Below, one piece after another: positions 1 to 9,225 of a DNA stretch of 54,316 bases. The DNA is taken from positions 356 to 54,671 of the forward strand of contig NZ_KV817815.1 in assembly GCF_001814775.1 (NCBI RefSeq), in the 5' to 3' direction. The notes under the pieces are model-generated. The model made no database searches and was not told the DNA's origin. It saw nothing but the letters and a program-made list of their open reading frames with translations. Numbering within the stretch: the first letter of the stretch is position 1; each line of letters starts with the position of its first letter. Source of the stretch: Streptococcus sp. HMSC067H01 (GTDB lineage: Bacteria; Bacillota; Bacilli; Lactobacillales; Streptococcaceae). The position numbers and the translations under genes were made by a program.

Positions 1-3000
1 ACTCAGAATCATCATCAAGAAGCTTGTCGCCTGTAATATCGAATTTCTCTTCAGTTACAACGTATTTTTCTGGTTGGAACTTAGGTTCTTCTGGAGGAGT
101 TACAACGTTGTTGAACTCTTTGTCTGTAGCGTCTGTAACATTTGCTACGATAGCCTTAGCAGTACCATCATGAGCTACTTTAATAGTTACAGTAGCAACC
201 ATGTCGTCATAGGTTACTGTTGAATCACTACCAGTAAGTTCTGATACTGTGTATGTATAAGTCTTACCAAGATCATCTTTACCAAACTTAAGTGTCTTAA
301 AGGTAATCTTACCTTCTGCATCATTCTTAACAGTTTCAACTGCAACATTGTCTTTCTTAAGAACAAAGCTAAATTCACCAGCGGCTAGAGTACGACCTTC
401 CAACTTCTTAGTAAACTTAAGGTCAACTGTAACTGGTACAGAGTTAACACGTTTTTGAGTTGGTTTTTCTGGTTTTTCGACTGTTTTGCTTACTGGGTTA
501 TAAACATGAACGATCTGGTTTGCAGCGTTTTCAATATCTGCACCAGCTTTAACAGTATCTTTAACAGTTGTTGGAATATCGAATTTATAGTAGCGACCAA
601 AGGCGAATTTTGTAGTGTCGATGACATTGTCACCATTGACAAATTCTTTCTTAGAGGTTGCAGTGATAACACCATTTTCAACTGTAATATCAAATTTATC
701 AGTTACATCAATACCAGTTTTACCATCATAAGCTTTAATAGCTGATGCTTCTACTGTAAGTTTTTCTGCATCGTACTTATCAGAAATCCCTACATATTGG
801 ACATTGTTCTGACTAGTAAATTTAGTAGTATCCAACCATACTTGATAAACTAACTTATCACCACGTTCAACCGTCTTAGTATTGATGTTTTCTGCTTCAT
901 TATGTTCAGTTGTATCAGCATACGGATTCGCATTCGTTTCACCATATTCATCTGTCAGCTCATCATCATCATCGAGCAATTTCTCACCAGTGAGATCGTA
1001 TTTTTCTGTATTAAGAACAAATTTCTCTGGTTGGAATTGAGGTGCTTCTGGTGGAGTAACCTTGTTGTTAAATTCTTTATCAGCAGTTCCATCAGTTGAT
1101 GTTCCCTCAGCATCCACACCGCCAGTTGATGTTACATTCGTTACAGTTGTTAAGGCATGGCCTTTCTTAGAAACTTCAACTGCAATGGTTGCTTTCATGG
1201 TGTCGTAAGTCATTCCAAGCTCTTTTGAAGCTGGGATTACTTCTTCAACAGTATAGGTATGTGTACCAACTTTAGTATTGTCAAATGACAACTCAGTGAA
1301 AGTAACTGTTCCATCTTCTTTATTAGTAACAGTTTCAATTTCTTTACCAGTTGAATCTTTCAATACGAAGCTAAATTCACCTGCTTGAAGTGCACGACCT
1401 GCAAGTTTCTTCGTAAAGTCGAACTTAGTAACTACTGGTGCCACTACATAGTTGTTGAATTCTGAATCTTCTGGCATGCTCACTTTTGCGGACAAGAGAC
1501 CAGTTGTAGCATCTTTCGTAACTTTTACGGTTACTTCTGCATTCATTGAATCGTAGTCGATATTTGTATCTGTTCCAGCTACTTCACGTACAGTATAGGT
1601 ATGAGTACCTTCTTTATCATAAGAAATCGCGTCAAACTGGATAGTTCCATCAGCCGCATTTTTCTTAGTTTGGATGACTTTGCCATTTTCAACTAATTCA
1701 AATGTGAAGGAATCCTTCGTAAGCTCTTTACCTTCAAGTTTCTTAGTGAACTTGAATTGAGCTTGTGTTGCAGTTGGGGTAAAGGTATTGTTAAATTCTT
1801 TATCTGCTGGAAGTGTTGCTACAGCTGTAAGTGCATGACCTGATTTGGTAACAGTAACTGTCACGTTAGCCTTCATGGTGTCATAAGTCATACCAGCTTC
1901 TTTAGTTTCTGGGATAACTTCTTCTACAGTGTACTTATGATCTCCAACTTGAGTATTTGTAAATGTTAAAGCATCAAACTTAACTTTTCCATCAGCATCA
2001 TTTTGCTTGGTTTGAAGAACTGTTCCTTCAGAATTTTTCAAGACAAAACTGAATTCGCCTGCTTTAAGTTTACGGCCTGCAAGAGCTTTGCTGAAGTCAA
2101 ATCGAGCTGTTACTGGTGCCACTACATGGTTGTTAAAGATTTTATCATCTGCACCAGTTGCTTCACCACCTGTTGAAGTCATTTCAGTTTTAGCTGACAA
2201 AAGACCAGTAGTTGCATCTTTGGTTACAGTTACTTTAACTGCGATTGTCATTGCATCATAGTCTACATCGGCTTTATTGCCCTTCACTTCTTTTACAGTA
2301 TAGTTGTAGACACCTGCTTGGTCAAATGACAATTCGCTGAAGTTAATCTTACCATTAGCTTTATTTGTTACAGTTTCATTAACATTGTTATCACCAGTCA
2401 AAGTAAAGCTAAAGTCTCCAGCATTCAAGGTACCATTTGAAAGTGATTTATCAAATTCAAGGTTAACTTTAACAGGAGATGGTGTGAAGGTATTGTTGAA
2501 TTCTGTATCTGCAGGAAGTGTGTTTGTTGCTTTAAGAATGTGACCTTCTTTAGTAACAGTGATCGTTACTTCAGCTTTCATTGGGTCATAAGTCATTCCT
2601 GCTTCAGAACCTTGAACTTCTTCTACAGTGTACTTGTGAGTACCAACTTGTGTGTTGTCAAAAGTCAAATCATCAAAGGCTACTACACCTTCTTTAGTAT
2701 TTGTCTTGGTTTGAAGGATCTTACCAGTTGAATCTTTCAATACGAAGCTGAATTCACCAGCTTTCAACTCACGACCTGCCAGAGCCTTACTGAAGTCAAA
2801 CTTAGTCTTAACTGGAGCTACAACATAGTTGTTGAAGACCTTGTCATTCTCACCCTCAGCATGACCACCTGTTGATGTATAGACTGCTCCAACTTCTAGT
2901 TTATCCTGAGCATTTTGTGTAACGGTAACTGTAAGAGTAACCTCCATACCATCATAGTCAACATTCGTATCTGAACCAGCAACTTCTGTAATCTTATAAG

Positions 3001-5161
3001 TGTAAGTACCTGGTTTTTCGAATGTTAGTTGGCTAAAGGTTGCCTTACCATTTTTGTTGGTAACAGTTTCTTGGTGTGTACCACCTTCTTGTTTAAGAGT
3101 AAAGCTAAAATCACCATCATTTAAAGTACGTCCTTCAAGGACTTTACTTACTTCAGGGGTGTAGGTTACTGGATCTACTTTTTCATAGTAGTAAACTGTT
3201 TCCGTATATGGCGTCAATCCATTAAGCAAGTCAACGTTGGTACCAATACCGTTATTTCCCCTTACTAATTGTTCGTTTGGAGAAAGGTGTCCAATATTAT
3301 CTCCAAGGAAAGGAACAAAGACTGTTTTCTTAGGTGTGTATCCTGCAGCTCTTTGGAAGTCAAATGCAGTTTCCTTACCGTTTGGATAGTTTACTCCATT
3401 TTTATCAGTAAAAGGAATCGTGTACAGAGGTGTCTTCTTAACAACTAAATCTTCTGTGTTTACCTTTCCAGGTTTTATAGGCTTGGTTTCTGCAAGGAGC
3501 ATATAGCCATCTGTACTTAAGGAACCGTCAGAACGCTTGCTTTGTTGCTTTGGATCAAGAAGATAGACACGAACGACAACTGAACCATCTTCTCCGACGA
3601 TTTCTTTGATACGCTTGATACCCGCACGCTCCGCATCCATGAATTTAGTCCCAACAACATATGGACGAGAAACATAACCCGTCATACTATCAGCAGGAGC
3701 TTCTTGATAGAGTTTGTAACCTGCAAACTGACGTTTCCCTGAAGCAGTGAAGTTTTGACCTTCTGTAGCTGTCAATGTATACTTAGCTAATTCAACTTCA
3801 TTACCATTCGCCTCATAATCTTGAACAGTTGTATCTGTTTTACTAGCATTATAGGTAGGATTGGCTTTGTCAACTACTTTATAGTGAGTGATTTTGGTAA
3901 CAACTCGTGGAATTTTGAAGTTACTATCCGTAATCGTGCGTCCATTATAGGTAGGCTCTACTACGTTCATAACATCAGTAGTTGTACGAGCATTATAAAC
4001 AGCTGTCAAAAGTGCTTGTTCTGTCGGTGTAAGTTCATGATCTGGATTTACTAGCGATGCAATTCTATCAGCCACCTTATAACCTGTTTGTAGAAAAGGC
4101 TGAACTGTTTTATCTGCTGCTATAGAAGTCTGATAGTCAACTTGGAAGGTCAACTCAGAATTTGACTTGGTTTTTGTTGTAGAGAACTGCTGAATACCAC
4201 TGGTTGCAGTGATTGTCTTTGTTTCTACAATAGCCCCTGTATTCTTATCAATTAATTCTGCAACTGAATCAGTTGATGCATCAAAGTTCTTATAGATACG
4301 AAGATAGTAGTTGGTGTTGTAGCGTTGATTAAATCTTGTAAGGTCTAGAATACTAAATGTATAGTAGTCCCCAGCTTTTCTCTCGTATCCTGCGGGTACA
4401 TCCTGGGACTTAACAGTTGCACCAACAGGATCTGTCATATCTGGATCTGCTGTTTCACCATCTTTAAGTGTAGTTGTAGTTGCTATTGCTTCTGTGTTAT
4501 GGTCAGTTGCAGCACGACGATTACGGCGACGACCGCCATCTGTAGCCAAAGCACCAGCATTCACAGTATTTTCCGCTGCTAAGGCAAGAGTTGCTTTATC
4601 AACGAGTGGTTTTGCTTCAACCTTATCTATACTGACATTTGTATCAAGGCTAGATGCCTCAGCTACAGCTGAAAGTTCTGCTTTAGGCTCAGATTTTTCC
4701 TCTGATTTAGATTCAGTCTTTTCTTCTGCCTTAGGCTTAGCTACTACAACTTCTTCTGCTTTTGAAGCAGTTGTTGCTACTGGCTTAGAAGACTCTGGTT
4801 TTGCCTCAGGACTAACAGATGTTTTTTCCTCAGGTTTTTCAGCTTTTGTTTCTTCTGATTTTACTTCAGTTGGTTCTGATTTTACTTCTTCAGGCTTAAC
4901 TTCAGATGTTAAAGTTTCTTGCTTACCTTCTGAAGTTTCAGAAACAGCCGAATTTGCTACATCCGTGGATGGCTCTGTCAACTTTTCCTTTTCGACTTGT
5001 TCAGTATTCCCAGCAGAAGCTGCTGTTTGTGCTACAATCTCAGCAGCATTTACCGCACCACCATTAGCCATCATGAAGCTAAGGGTCGTTCCTAAAAAAA
5101 CTGATGCGACACCAACTTTGTATTTTCTTAAAGAAAATCGTTGTTGCTCTCTTCTTATCAT
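1..5161 (-). CDS. Giant YSIRK-type cell-wall adhesin with repeated isopeptide (FctA-like) domains, C-terminus beyond the window
   Basis: This is a surface protein that probably acts in adhesion; 1720 codons are visible and the C-terminal sorting signal lies outside the window. The start ATG at 5161 follows AAGGAG, and residues 9-19 read FSLRKYKVGVA, a YSIRK-type signal. An E/K/P/S-rich stretch follows, then a polybasic RRRNRR near residue 210 and a unique region to about residue 660. Seven pilin-type repeats of roughly 110 residues come next, each ending in FNN (near positions 2830, 2490, 2140, 1790, 1450, 1065 and 110). Each repeat has a Lys in the first strand (as in FSKALAGR), a YTVEEV-like Glu and the terminal Asn, the triad expected for Lys-Asn isopeptide bonds. 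An antigen I/II C2-like domain starting PEKFVLNTEKYDLTG (1065-430) lies between repeats 6 and 7, and a second copy begins at the window edge. The ligand is unknown. Confidence 0.9.
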   Translation of the reverse strand, partial: MIRREQQRFSLRKYKVGVASVFLGTTLSFMMANGGAVNAAEIVAQTAASAGNTEQVEKEKLTEPSTDVANSAVSETSEGKQETLTSEVKPEEVKSEPTEVKSEETKAEKPEEKTSVSPEAKPESSKPVATTASKAEEVVVAKPKAEEKTESKSEEKSEPKAELSAVAEASSLDTNVSIDKVEAKPLVDKATLALAAENTVNAGALATDGGRRRNRRAATDHNTEAIATTTTLKDGETADPDMTDPVGATVKSQDVPAGYERKAGDYYTFSILDLTRFNQRYNTNYYLRIYKNFDASTDSVAELIDKNTGAIVETKTITATSGIQQFSTTKTKSNSELTFQVDYQTSIAADKTVQPFLQTGYKVADRIASLVNPDHELTPTEQALLTAVYNARTTTDVMNVVEPTYNGRTITDSNFKIPRVVTKITHYKVVDKANPTYNASKTDTTVQDYEANGNEVELAKYTLTATEGQNFTASGKRQFAGYKLYQEAPADSMTGYVSRPYVVGTKFMDAERAGIKRIKEIVGEDGSVVVRVYLLDPKQQSKRSDGSLSTDGYMLLAETKPIKPGKVNTEDLVVKKTPLYTIPFTDKNGVNYPNGKETAFDFQRAAGYTPKKTVFVPFLGDNIGHLSPNEQLVRGNNGIGTNVDLLNGLTPYTETVYYYEKVDPVTYTPEVSKVLEGRTLNDGDFSFTLKQEGGTHQETVTNKNGKATFSQLTFEKPGTYTYKITEVAGSDTNVDYDGMEVTLTVTVTQNAQDKLEVGAVYTSTGGHAEGENDKVFNNYVVAPVKTKFDFSKALAGRELKAGEFSFVLKDSTGKILQTKTNTKEGVVAFDDLTFDNTQVGTHKYTVEEVQGSEAGMTYDPMKAEVTITVTKEGHILKATNTLPADTEFNNTFTPSPVKVNLEFDKSLSNGTLNAGDFSFTLTGDNNVNETVTNKANGKINFSELSFDQAGVYNYTVKEVKGNKADVDYDAMTIAVKVTVTKDATTGLLSAKTEMTSTGGEATGADDKIFNNHVVAPVTARFDFSKALAGRKLKAGEFSFVLKNSEGTVLQTKQNDADGKVKFDALTFTNTQVGDHKYTVEEVIPETKEAGMTYDTMKANVTVTVTKSGHALTAVATLPADKEFNNTFTPTATQAQFKFTKKLEGKELTKDSFTFELVENGKVIQTKKNAADGTIQFDAISYDKEGTHTYTVREVAGTDTNIDYDSMNAEVTVKVTKDATTGLLSAKVSMPEDSEFNNYVVAPVVTKFDFTKKLAGRALQAGEFSFVLKDSTGKEIETVTNKEDGTVTFTELSFDNTKVGTHTYTVEEVIPASKELGMTYDTMKATIAVEVSKKGHALTTVTNVTSTGGVDAEGTSTDGTADKEFNNKVTPPEAPQFQPEKFVLNTEKYDLTGEKLLDDDDELTDEYGETNANPYADTTEHNEAENINTKTVERGDKLVYQVWLDTTKFTSQNNVQYVGISDKYDAEKLTVEASAIKAYDGKTGIDVTDKFDITVENGVITATSKKEFVNGDNVIDTTKFAFGRYYKFDIPTTVKDTVKAGADIENAANQIVHVYNPVSKTVEKPEKPTQKRVNSVPVTVDLKFTKKLEGRTLAAGEFSFVLKKDNVAVETVKNDAEGKITFKTLKFGKDDLGKTYTYTVSELTGSDSTVTYDDMVATVTIKVAHDGTAKAIVANVTDATDKEFNNVVTPPEEPKFQPEKYVVTEEKFDITGDKLLDDDSE

Positions 5162-5228
5162 GTGATAAGTTCTCCTTTTTTAAACATTTTTACTAATAAT
5201 ATGCAAGAATATTTGGAATTTTCAGAAA

Positions 5229-5242
5229 AGAAAACACTTTCA
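5229..5242 (-). promoter_or_regulatory. cre-like box (candidate CcpA site) in the adhesin leader
   Basis: On the minus strand this reads TGAAAGTGTTTTCT, one mismatch (central C to T) from the cre consensus TGWAARCGYTWNCW. It lies about 16-29 nt downstream of the predicted transcription start, where bound CcpA would block elongation. Sugar control of the adhesin is inferred. Confidence 0.4.
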
Positions 5243-5264
5243 TCCGCATTACAGTAACTCTAAT

Positions 5265-5293
5265 AGTATACCATATTCTAGCCTTTCTATCAA
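5265..5293 (-). promoter_or_regulatory. Promoter of the adhesin gene
   Basis: The -35 TTGATA (5293-5288), a 17-nt spacer and the -10 TATACT (5270-5265) preceded by TGG form a near-consensus extended -10 promoter. Transcription would start near 5258, giving a leader of about 97 nt. Confidence 0.75.
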
Positions 5294-5572
5294 GGTTAAT
5301 TCGCCCTTAAAACTATTCTAAAAATGCATAATATTCATTTTCTAGTAATATTTAACTCTTCGTAATTTCAAGTTCTTCCATTTAAATATAGGTTTTTATG
5401 CATCTTTGGTACTGAATATGGCAAAAATACTTTTGTATTCAAGGGAAGTTATCATAAAAAGAAAAAATTCAACCTATAGATTTCAGTGAATCTTTATCAC
5501 TATTTACATCTACAAGAAGAATTTTTTTATGTCAATTATTTATCTATTACTTTTTTCAAACTTGTTAAAATT
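5294..5572. other. AT-rich intergenic stretch between adhesin promoter and SGNH gene
   Basis: No open frame with a ribosome site and no clear terminator for the upstream SGNH gene is visible. A second weak adhesin promoter is possible: TTGACA at 5535-5530 with TAGATG at 5512-5507, 17 nt apart. Nothing else stands out. Confidence 0.5.
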
Positions 5573-6208
5573 CTAAAAAAGATAGTCTTTCAACACTTTT
5601 GATAGAACCTGATAACCAGCAACACTTAGGTGTAGGCCATCGGTTGTGTAGGTAGGTTTTAATTGTCCAGCTTCATCTAAGAAGCTATCAAATACTGGGA
5701 TATATTCTACCTGCATATAGGCTGAAGCTAAGTCTTGATAAGCTTGATTCCAGGCCTTGATTTTCTCATTGGTACGAATATAAACTGTCTGCTGATATTC
5801 TGTTCCTTCATTAACTGGTAAAATAGAAAGAAGCTTGATTTGGGTAAGCGGAAAATCACGCGCAATTGACTGAATCACAGCTTCGAGATTATGCAAGGTC
5901 TGCTCCAACTCTACTTCCTTACCAATATCATTTGTCCCAATCAAAAGAACAATCTGATCAACCGCACCACCATAGAGATGGGCATCAAGATTATCAAGTA
6001 AAAGCCCTGTCTGGTAGCCCCTGATACCTCGATTGACCATGATCTTTGAAGGTCCTAGTAACTCCTGTAAGGGATAATATTCGATGATAGAATCACCAAT
6101 AAAAATGATATCTGGATCCAATAGGGAGATTTGATTGAGTTCACGATACTTGTTTTGGATTTTCTCTTGCTCTTTTAGGAGCCAGGTTTCTAACAACTGC
6201 ACTGCCAT
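5573..6208 (-). CDS. SGNH/GDSL-family hydrolase (lipase/esterase-like)
   Basis: This 211-aa protein has the SGNH hydrolase blocks: block I FIGDS with the nucleophile Ser40, a NRGIRG segment near residue 59 carrying the oxyanion Gly, GTND at 91-94, and the C-terminal DGLHL pair Asp190/His193. It has no signal peptide or membrane segment, so it should act in the cytoplasm. Relatives are annotated as platelet-activating-factor acetylhydrolase-like proteins, but the substrate (acetyl ester, lipid or sugar ester) cannot be told from sequence. The gene follows the Cof phosphatase by 1 nt and probably shares its transcript, so the three genes from 8380 down to 5573 look like one operon. The family call is firm and the function open. 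Confidence 0.85.
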   Translation of the reverse strand: MAVQLLETWLLKEQEKIQNKYRELNQISLLDPDIIFIGDSIIEYYPLQELLGPSKIMVNRGIRGYQTGLLLDNLDAHLYGGAVDQIVLLIGTNDIGKEVELEQTLHNLEAVIQSIARDFPLTQIKLLSILPVNEGTEYQQTVYIRTNEKIKAWNQAYQDLASAYMQVEYIPVFDSFLDEAGQLKPTYTTDGLHLSVAGYQVLSKVLKDYLF

Positions 6209-6209
6209 T

Positions 6210-7037
6210 TCATTCTCCTTTTTCTAGCCAATCTTCCAAAACCTGATAAACTCCTGCCTGACTATTGGATGGAGCAAAGTCAGTCGCTACTGCTTTGGCC
6301 TTGTCGTCGGCATTTTCCATGGCATAGGCAATTCCAGCTAATTGAAGCATTTCTACATCATTTTCACTATCACCAAAAGCCATGATTTCCTCAGCTTTGA
6401 TGTCCCAACGCTTGAGTAGCTCTTGCAAGGCCCAGGCTTTATGAATACCAGACTGAAGAATATCGATACAGCCATAACCACTTGAAACAGCCTGAACGGA
6501 GCCATTAAAGAGCTGATTGATTTCCTCTAAAACTGAGTCAGAGCGCTCCTCACCGACCACCAAGCTCATTTTTAACACTCCACCAAAAAGATGAGACTCT
6601 AACTTTTCCACAAAATTCATCCGCTGATAAAAAAGTTCAATCATCTCTGGAGTCATAAAATTTTCAAGTTCTGTAAAGACAGTACCTTCTTTTACAAAAC
6701 CACCATTCATACTGGTCACTACAAACTGTTCTTGGCATTCTCGACCCTTGAAAAATTCTAAAGCCCGATTAACCATGTCATCATCCCAAGTTTGAGCCTG
6801 TAAAAGTTGATTTCCTTCAAAAATTCTCGCCCCATTAGCTACAATCAAAACTACTCGCTCTGTCAAATGCCCTAGTAATTGTTTCACACGATGAATCTCA
6901 TTTCCAGTCGCAATGACAAATCGAATTCCCCTTTCCTCTAGCTGATCAAGAATCTTCTCCAAACGAGGTATATCTACTTGACCTTTGGGGTCCAATAAGG
7001 TTCCATCCATGTCTGTCGCAATTAATTTTATCGTCAT
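6210..7037 (-). CDS. Cof-type HAD-superfamily phosphatase
   Basis: This 275-aa protein starts MTIKLIATDMDGTLLD. Asp9 and Asp11 form the HAD nucleophile and acid pair, and a C-terminal GDSENDVEML supplies the Mg-binding aspartates. The C2-type cap between them is typical of Cof/YidA sugar-phosphate or flavin phosphatases. I place the start at 7037 because GAGGAG lies 5 nt upstream; a longer in-frame start at 7067 would put that ribosome site inside the gene. Substrate specificity in this family is broad and cannot be predicted here. It sits between the CapA-like gene (23 nt upstream) and the SGNH hydrolase (1 nt downstream), so it is likely co-transcribed with both. Confidence 0.88.
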   Translation of the reverse strand: MTIKLIATDMDGTLLDPKGQVDIPRLEKILDQLEERGIRFVIATGNEIHRVKQLLGHLTERVVLIVANGARIFEGNQLLQAQTWDDDMVNRALEFFKGRECQEQFVVTSMNGGFVKEGTVFTELENFMTPEMIELFYQRMNFVEKLESHLFGGVLKMSLVVGEERSDSVLEEINQLFNGSVQAVSSGYGCIDILQSGIHKAWALQELLKRWDIKAEEIMAFGDSENDVEMLQLAGIAYAMENADDKAKAVATDFAPSNSQAGVYQVLEDWLEKGE

Positions 7038-7060
7038 CTCGTCTCCTCTAAGAAATACCA

Positions 7061-8380
7061 CTACCACTTCAAGCCAACATGTTCATTCATTTCTTTGTAG
7101 GCTATGTCAACTCTCTCCTTGGTTTCCTCATCCAATTTTTCACGATGAACCCCACCTTCTATAAAATCTTCCAAGATATAGGTCTGATAAAGAAAAAGTG
7201 GATAGCCGTCAGGTGAATAGGTGCCTTTTAGAGTACGGTTAACCCAAGTTGGATGAGCCTCTGCAGTCTCAATAGTTGTCTTGCCTGCTTTCTTCTTTAT
7301 GGTTACGTCCATGAGGACTCCACGCTCCGTCCACTTGGCATTTTCCTCATCCTGCATGGTTTCAATCCGTTGATTAGATAGGAAATTGCCCATAGAGTAG
7401 ATAATGAGTTTTTTATCTCCATCTTTTTCAACTGTTTCAGCTGGTTCAACAACGTGAGGATGCCCTCCAAAGATAAGGTCAGCTCCCCAGTCAATCATCT
7501 TGTGGTAGAGAATCTTTTGTTCTTCAGTTGGTTCTAATTGATACTCAATTCCCATTTGAGGCATGACAACGGTAATGTCTGCCTCTTTTTCAGCTCGCTC
7601 AATTTCAGCCTTCATCTTATCTTCATTTAAGTCGGACAGGTAATTATTGTAATCTTCTTTAGAGATGTATTCCTCAATACCATTGAAGCCATAAGAATAG
7701 GCTAGGAAAGCAACCTTAATCCCATTTACTTCCTTAATCACTAAAGGCGCCTTATCACGCGCTTCATGGGTATATACTCCAATTGGAGTTATGCCTGCCT
7801 TTTCGATCGCATCCGCTGTAGAGATAACTCCTTCCAACTGGGAGTCCAAGATGTGATTGTGGGCCAAGTCCAGCACCTGATAACCAGCATCCTTTATCGC
7901 ATCCATAACTTCTCCTGGAGCATTAAATAAAGGATAGCCTGCTAGGTAATGGTCCTTACTAATAGTCCCTTCAAAGTCTCCTATGACTAGATCAGCCTTC
8001 TTAAACCAAGGTTTGACATAGTCAAAATTTTCATGAAAATCATAGCTCCCATCCTCTTTTAGAGCTGTACGATAAATAGGAATATGATAAAGCAAATCTC
8101 CATGAGCCATTATACGAGCACTGGTTTCTTTCTCATTATCCTCACTCTTTTCCTGAGCATTGGATTTATGATGTACTACAGTCGAGTCACTACTGGTCAA
8201 TGAAATCCCCTGAGCCCCTTCTACTAACAAAGTCGTGACCATGGAGAGAGCTACAAAAGCCAACAAAACTACAATAAAAGTTCTATTGCTCCACTGTTTA
8301 TAGTTCCTAAAAAATCGAACAGATGTTCTGATAACTTGAAAGTTCGAGCCATTTTTTCTGCTTCTACTACGTTTTTCCAT
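7061..8380 (-). CDS. Membrane-anchored CapA-family (PGA_cap) metallophosphatase-like protein
   Basis: This 439-aa protein opens with a basic tail and one membrane segment (about residues 30-55, FIVVLLAFVALSMV), followed by a Ser/Thr/charged linker and an extracellular PGA_cap/CapA domain. That domain has the calcineurin-like metal motifs MAHGDLL, GDFEGTIS, LAHNH and GGHPHV. CapA proteins take part in poly-gamma-glutamate capsule synthesis in Bacillus, but no capB/capC (pgsB/pgsC) genes lie nearby, so such a role here is unlikely; a cell-envelope hydrolase is a fair guess. The start at 8380 is preferred over 8407 because GGGAG lies 7 nt before it. Its promoter is at 8421-8449, back to back with that of def. 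Confidence 0.85.
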   Translation of the reverse strand: MEKRSRSRKNGSNFQVIRTSVRFFRNYKQWSNRTFIVVLLAFVALSMVTTLLVEGAQGISLTSSDSTVVHHKSNAQEKSEDNEKETSARIMAHGDLLYHIPIYRTALKEDGSYDFHENFDYVKPWFKKADLVIGDFEGTISKDHYLAGYPLFNAPGEVMDAIKDAGYQVLDLAHNHILDSQLEGVISTADAIEKAGITPIGVYTHEARDKAPLVIKEVNGIKVAFLAYSYGFNGIEEYISKEDYNNYLSDLNEDKMKAEIERAEKEADITVVMPQMGIEYQLEPTEEQKILYHKMIDWGADLIFGGHPHVVEPAETVEKDGDKKLIIYSMGNFLSNQRIETMQDEENAKWTERGVLMDVTIKKKAGKTTIETAEAHPTWVNRTLKGTYSPDGYPLFLYQTYILEDFIEGGVHREKLDEETKERVDIAYKEMNEHVGLKW

Positions 8381-8420
8381 ATTTCTTCTCCCTGCTTTTT
8401 GATGCAAGTCTCCTTAACTT

Positions 8421-8449
8421 ATTATACCATAGACAAGATAGTATTTCAT
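8421..8449 (-). promoter_or_regulatory. Extended -10 promoter for the CapA-HAD-SGNH operon
   Basis: TATAAT at 8426-8421 is preceded by TGG, with a weak -35 ATGAAA at 8449-8444 and 17-nt spacing. Confidence 0.6.
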
Positions 8450-8481
8450 CTGGAGAATGCATCCTGATAGAACTAATGTGC

Positions 8482-8510
8482 TTTCATTCTAGGCTATTTT
8501 GTGTTATCAT
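8482..8510 (+). promoter_or_regulatory. Promoter of def
   Basis: TTTCAT at 8482-8487, a 17-nt spacer, and TATCAT at 8505-8510 with an upstream TGT give a plausible extended -10 promoter about 25 nt before the def start. Confidence 0.5.
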
Positions 8511-8535
8511 GTAAAGTAAGAAAAGGAGAGAGAAC

Positions 8536-9147
8536 ATGTCTGCTATAGAAAGAATTACCAAAGCTGCTCATTTAATTGATATGAAAGATATTATCCGCGA
8601 AGGAAACCCAACTCTTCGTGCCGTTGCTGAAGAAGTCAGCTTCCCCTTGAGTAATCAAGATATCATTCTCGGAGAAAAAATGATGCAATTTTTGAAACAT
8701 TCACAAGACCCAGTTATGGCTGAAAAGTTAGGTCTACGTGGAGGAGTCGGACTTGCTGCACCACAATTAGATATCTCAAAACGCATCATTGCTGTTTTAG
8801 TTCCTAATATCACCGAGGAAGGTGAAACACCTCAAGAAGCCTATGACTTACAAGCTGTTATGTACAATCCCAAAATCGTATCCCACTCAGTCCAAGATGC
8901 TGCTCTAGGCGAGGGAGAAGGTTGCTTGTCTGTCGACCGTGCCGTTCCAGGCTATGTTATCCGCCATGCTCGAGTAACTGTGGACTATTTTGATAAAGAT
9001 GGAGAAAAGCACCGCATCAAACTCAAGGGCTATAACTCAATCGTCGTTCAACACGAAATTGACCACTTAAATGGCGTCATGTTCTACGATCGTATCAATG
9101 AAAAAGATCCTTTTGAAATCAAAGAAGGACTCCTCATCCTAGAATAA
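8536..9147 (+). CDS. def: Peptide deformylase
   Basis: The enzyme removes the N-formyl group from the initiator Met of new proteins at the ribosome. All three deformylase motifs are present in the 203-aa protein: GVGLAAPQ (residues 70-77), EGCLSV with metal ligand Cys130, and QHEIDHLNG with ligands His173 and His177 and catalytic Glu174. The insertions between motifs and the length fit the type II enzymes of Gram-positive bacteria. The start ATG at 8536 follows AAAAGGAGAGAGAAC. The promoter lies at 8482-8510, divergent from the CapA operon. rlmB starts 78 nt downstream with no terminator between, so the two are probably co-transcribed. Confidence 0.97.
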   Translation: MSAIERITKAAHLIDMKDIIREGNPTLRAVAEEVSFPLSNQDIILGEKMMQFLKHSQDPVMAEKLGLRGGVGLAAPQLDISKRIIAVLVPNITEEGETPQEAYDLQAVMYNPKIVSHSVQDAALGEGEGCLSVDRAVPGYVIRHARVTVDYFDKDGEKHRIKLKGYNSIVVQHEIDHLNGVMFYDRINEKDPFEIKEGLLILE

Positions 9148-9225
9148 ACTAGCAACTACTGAGTCAACAGGTATCCTAAAAATGATATAAGTTTGCCTCA
9201 GTCCTATAACTTTAAAATTAAAACT

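Noticed and set aside
100..3100. Regularly spaced repeated sequence considered as a CRISPR array
   Set aside because: The repeats are about 340 bp, in frame, and encode protein domains; there are no short palindromic repeats or cas genes.
4494..5165. Long plus-strand open frame opposite the adhesin N-terminus (223 codons, Ser/Ala rich)
   Set aside because: It mirrors the low-complexity codons of the adhesin, has no ribosome site or promoter, and spans the adhesin start.
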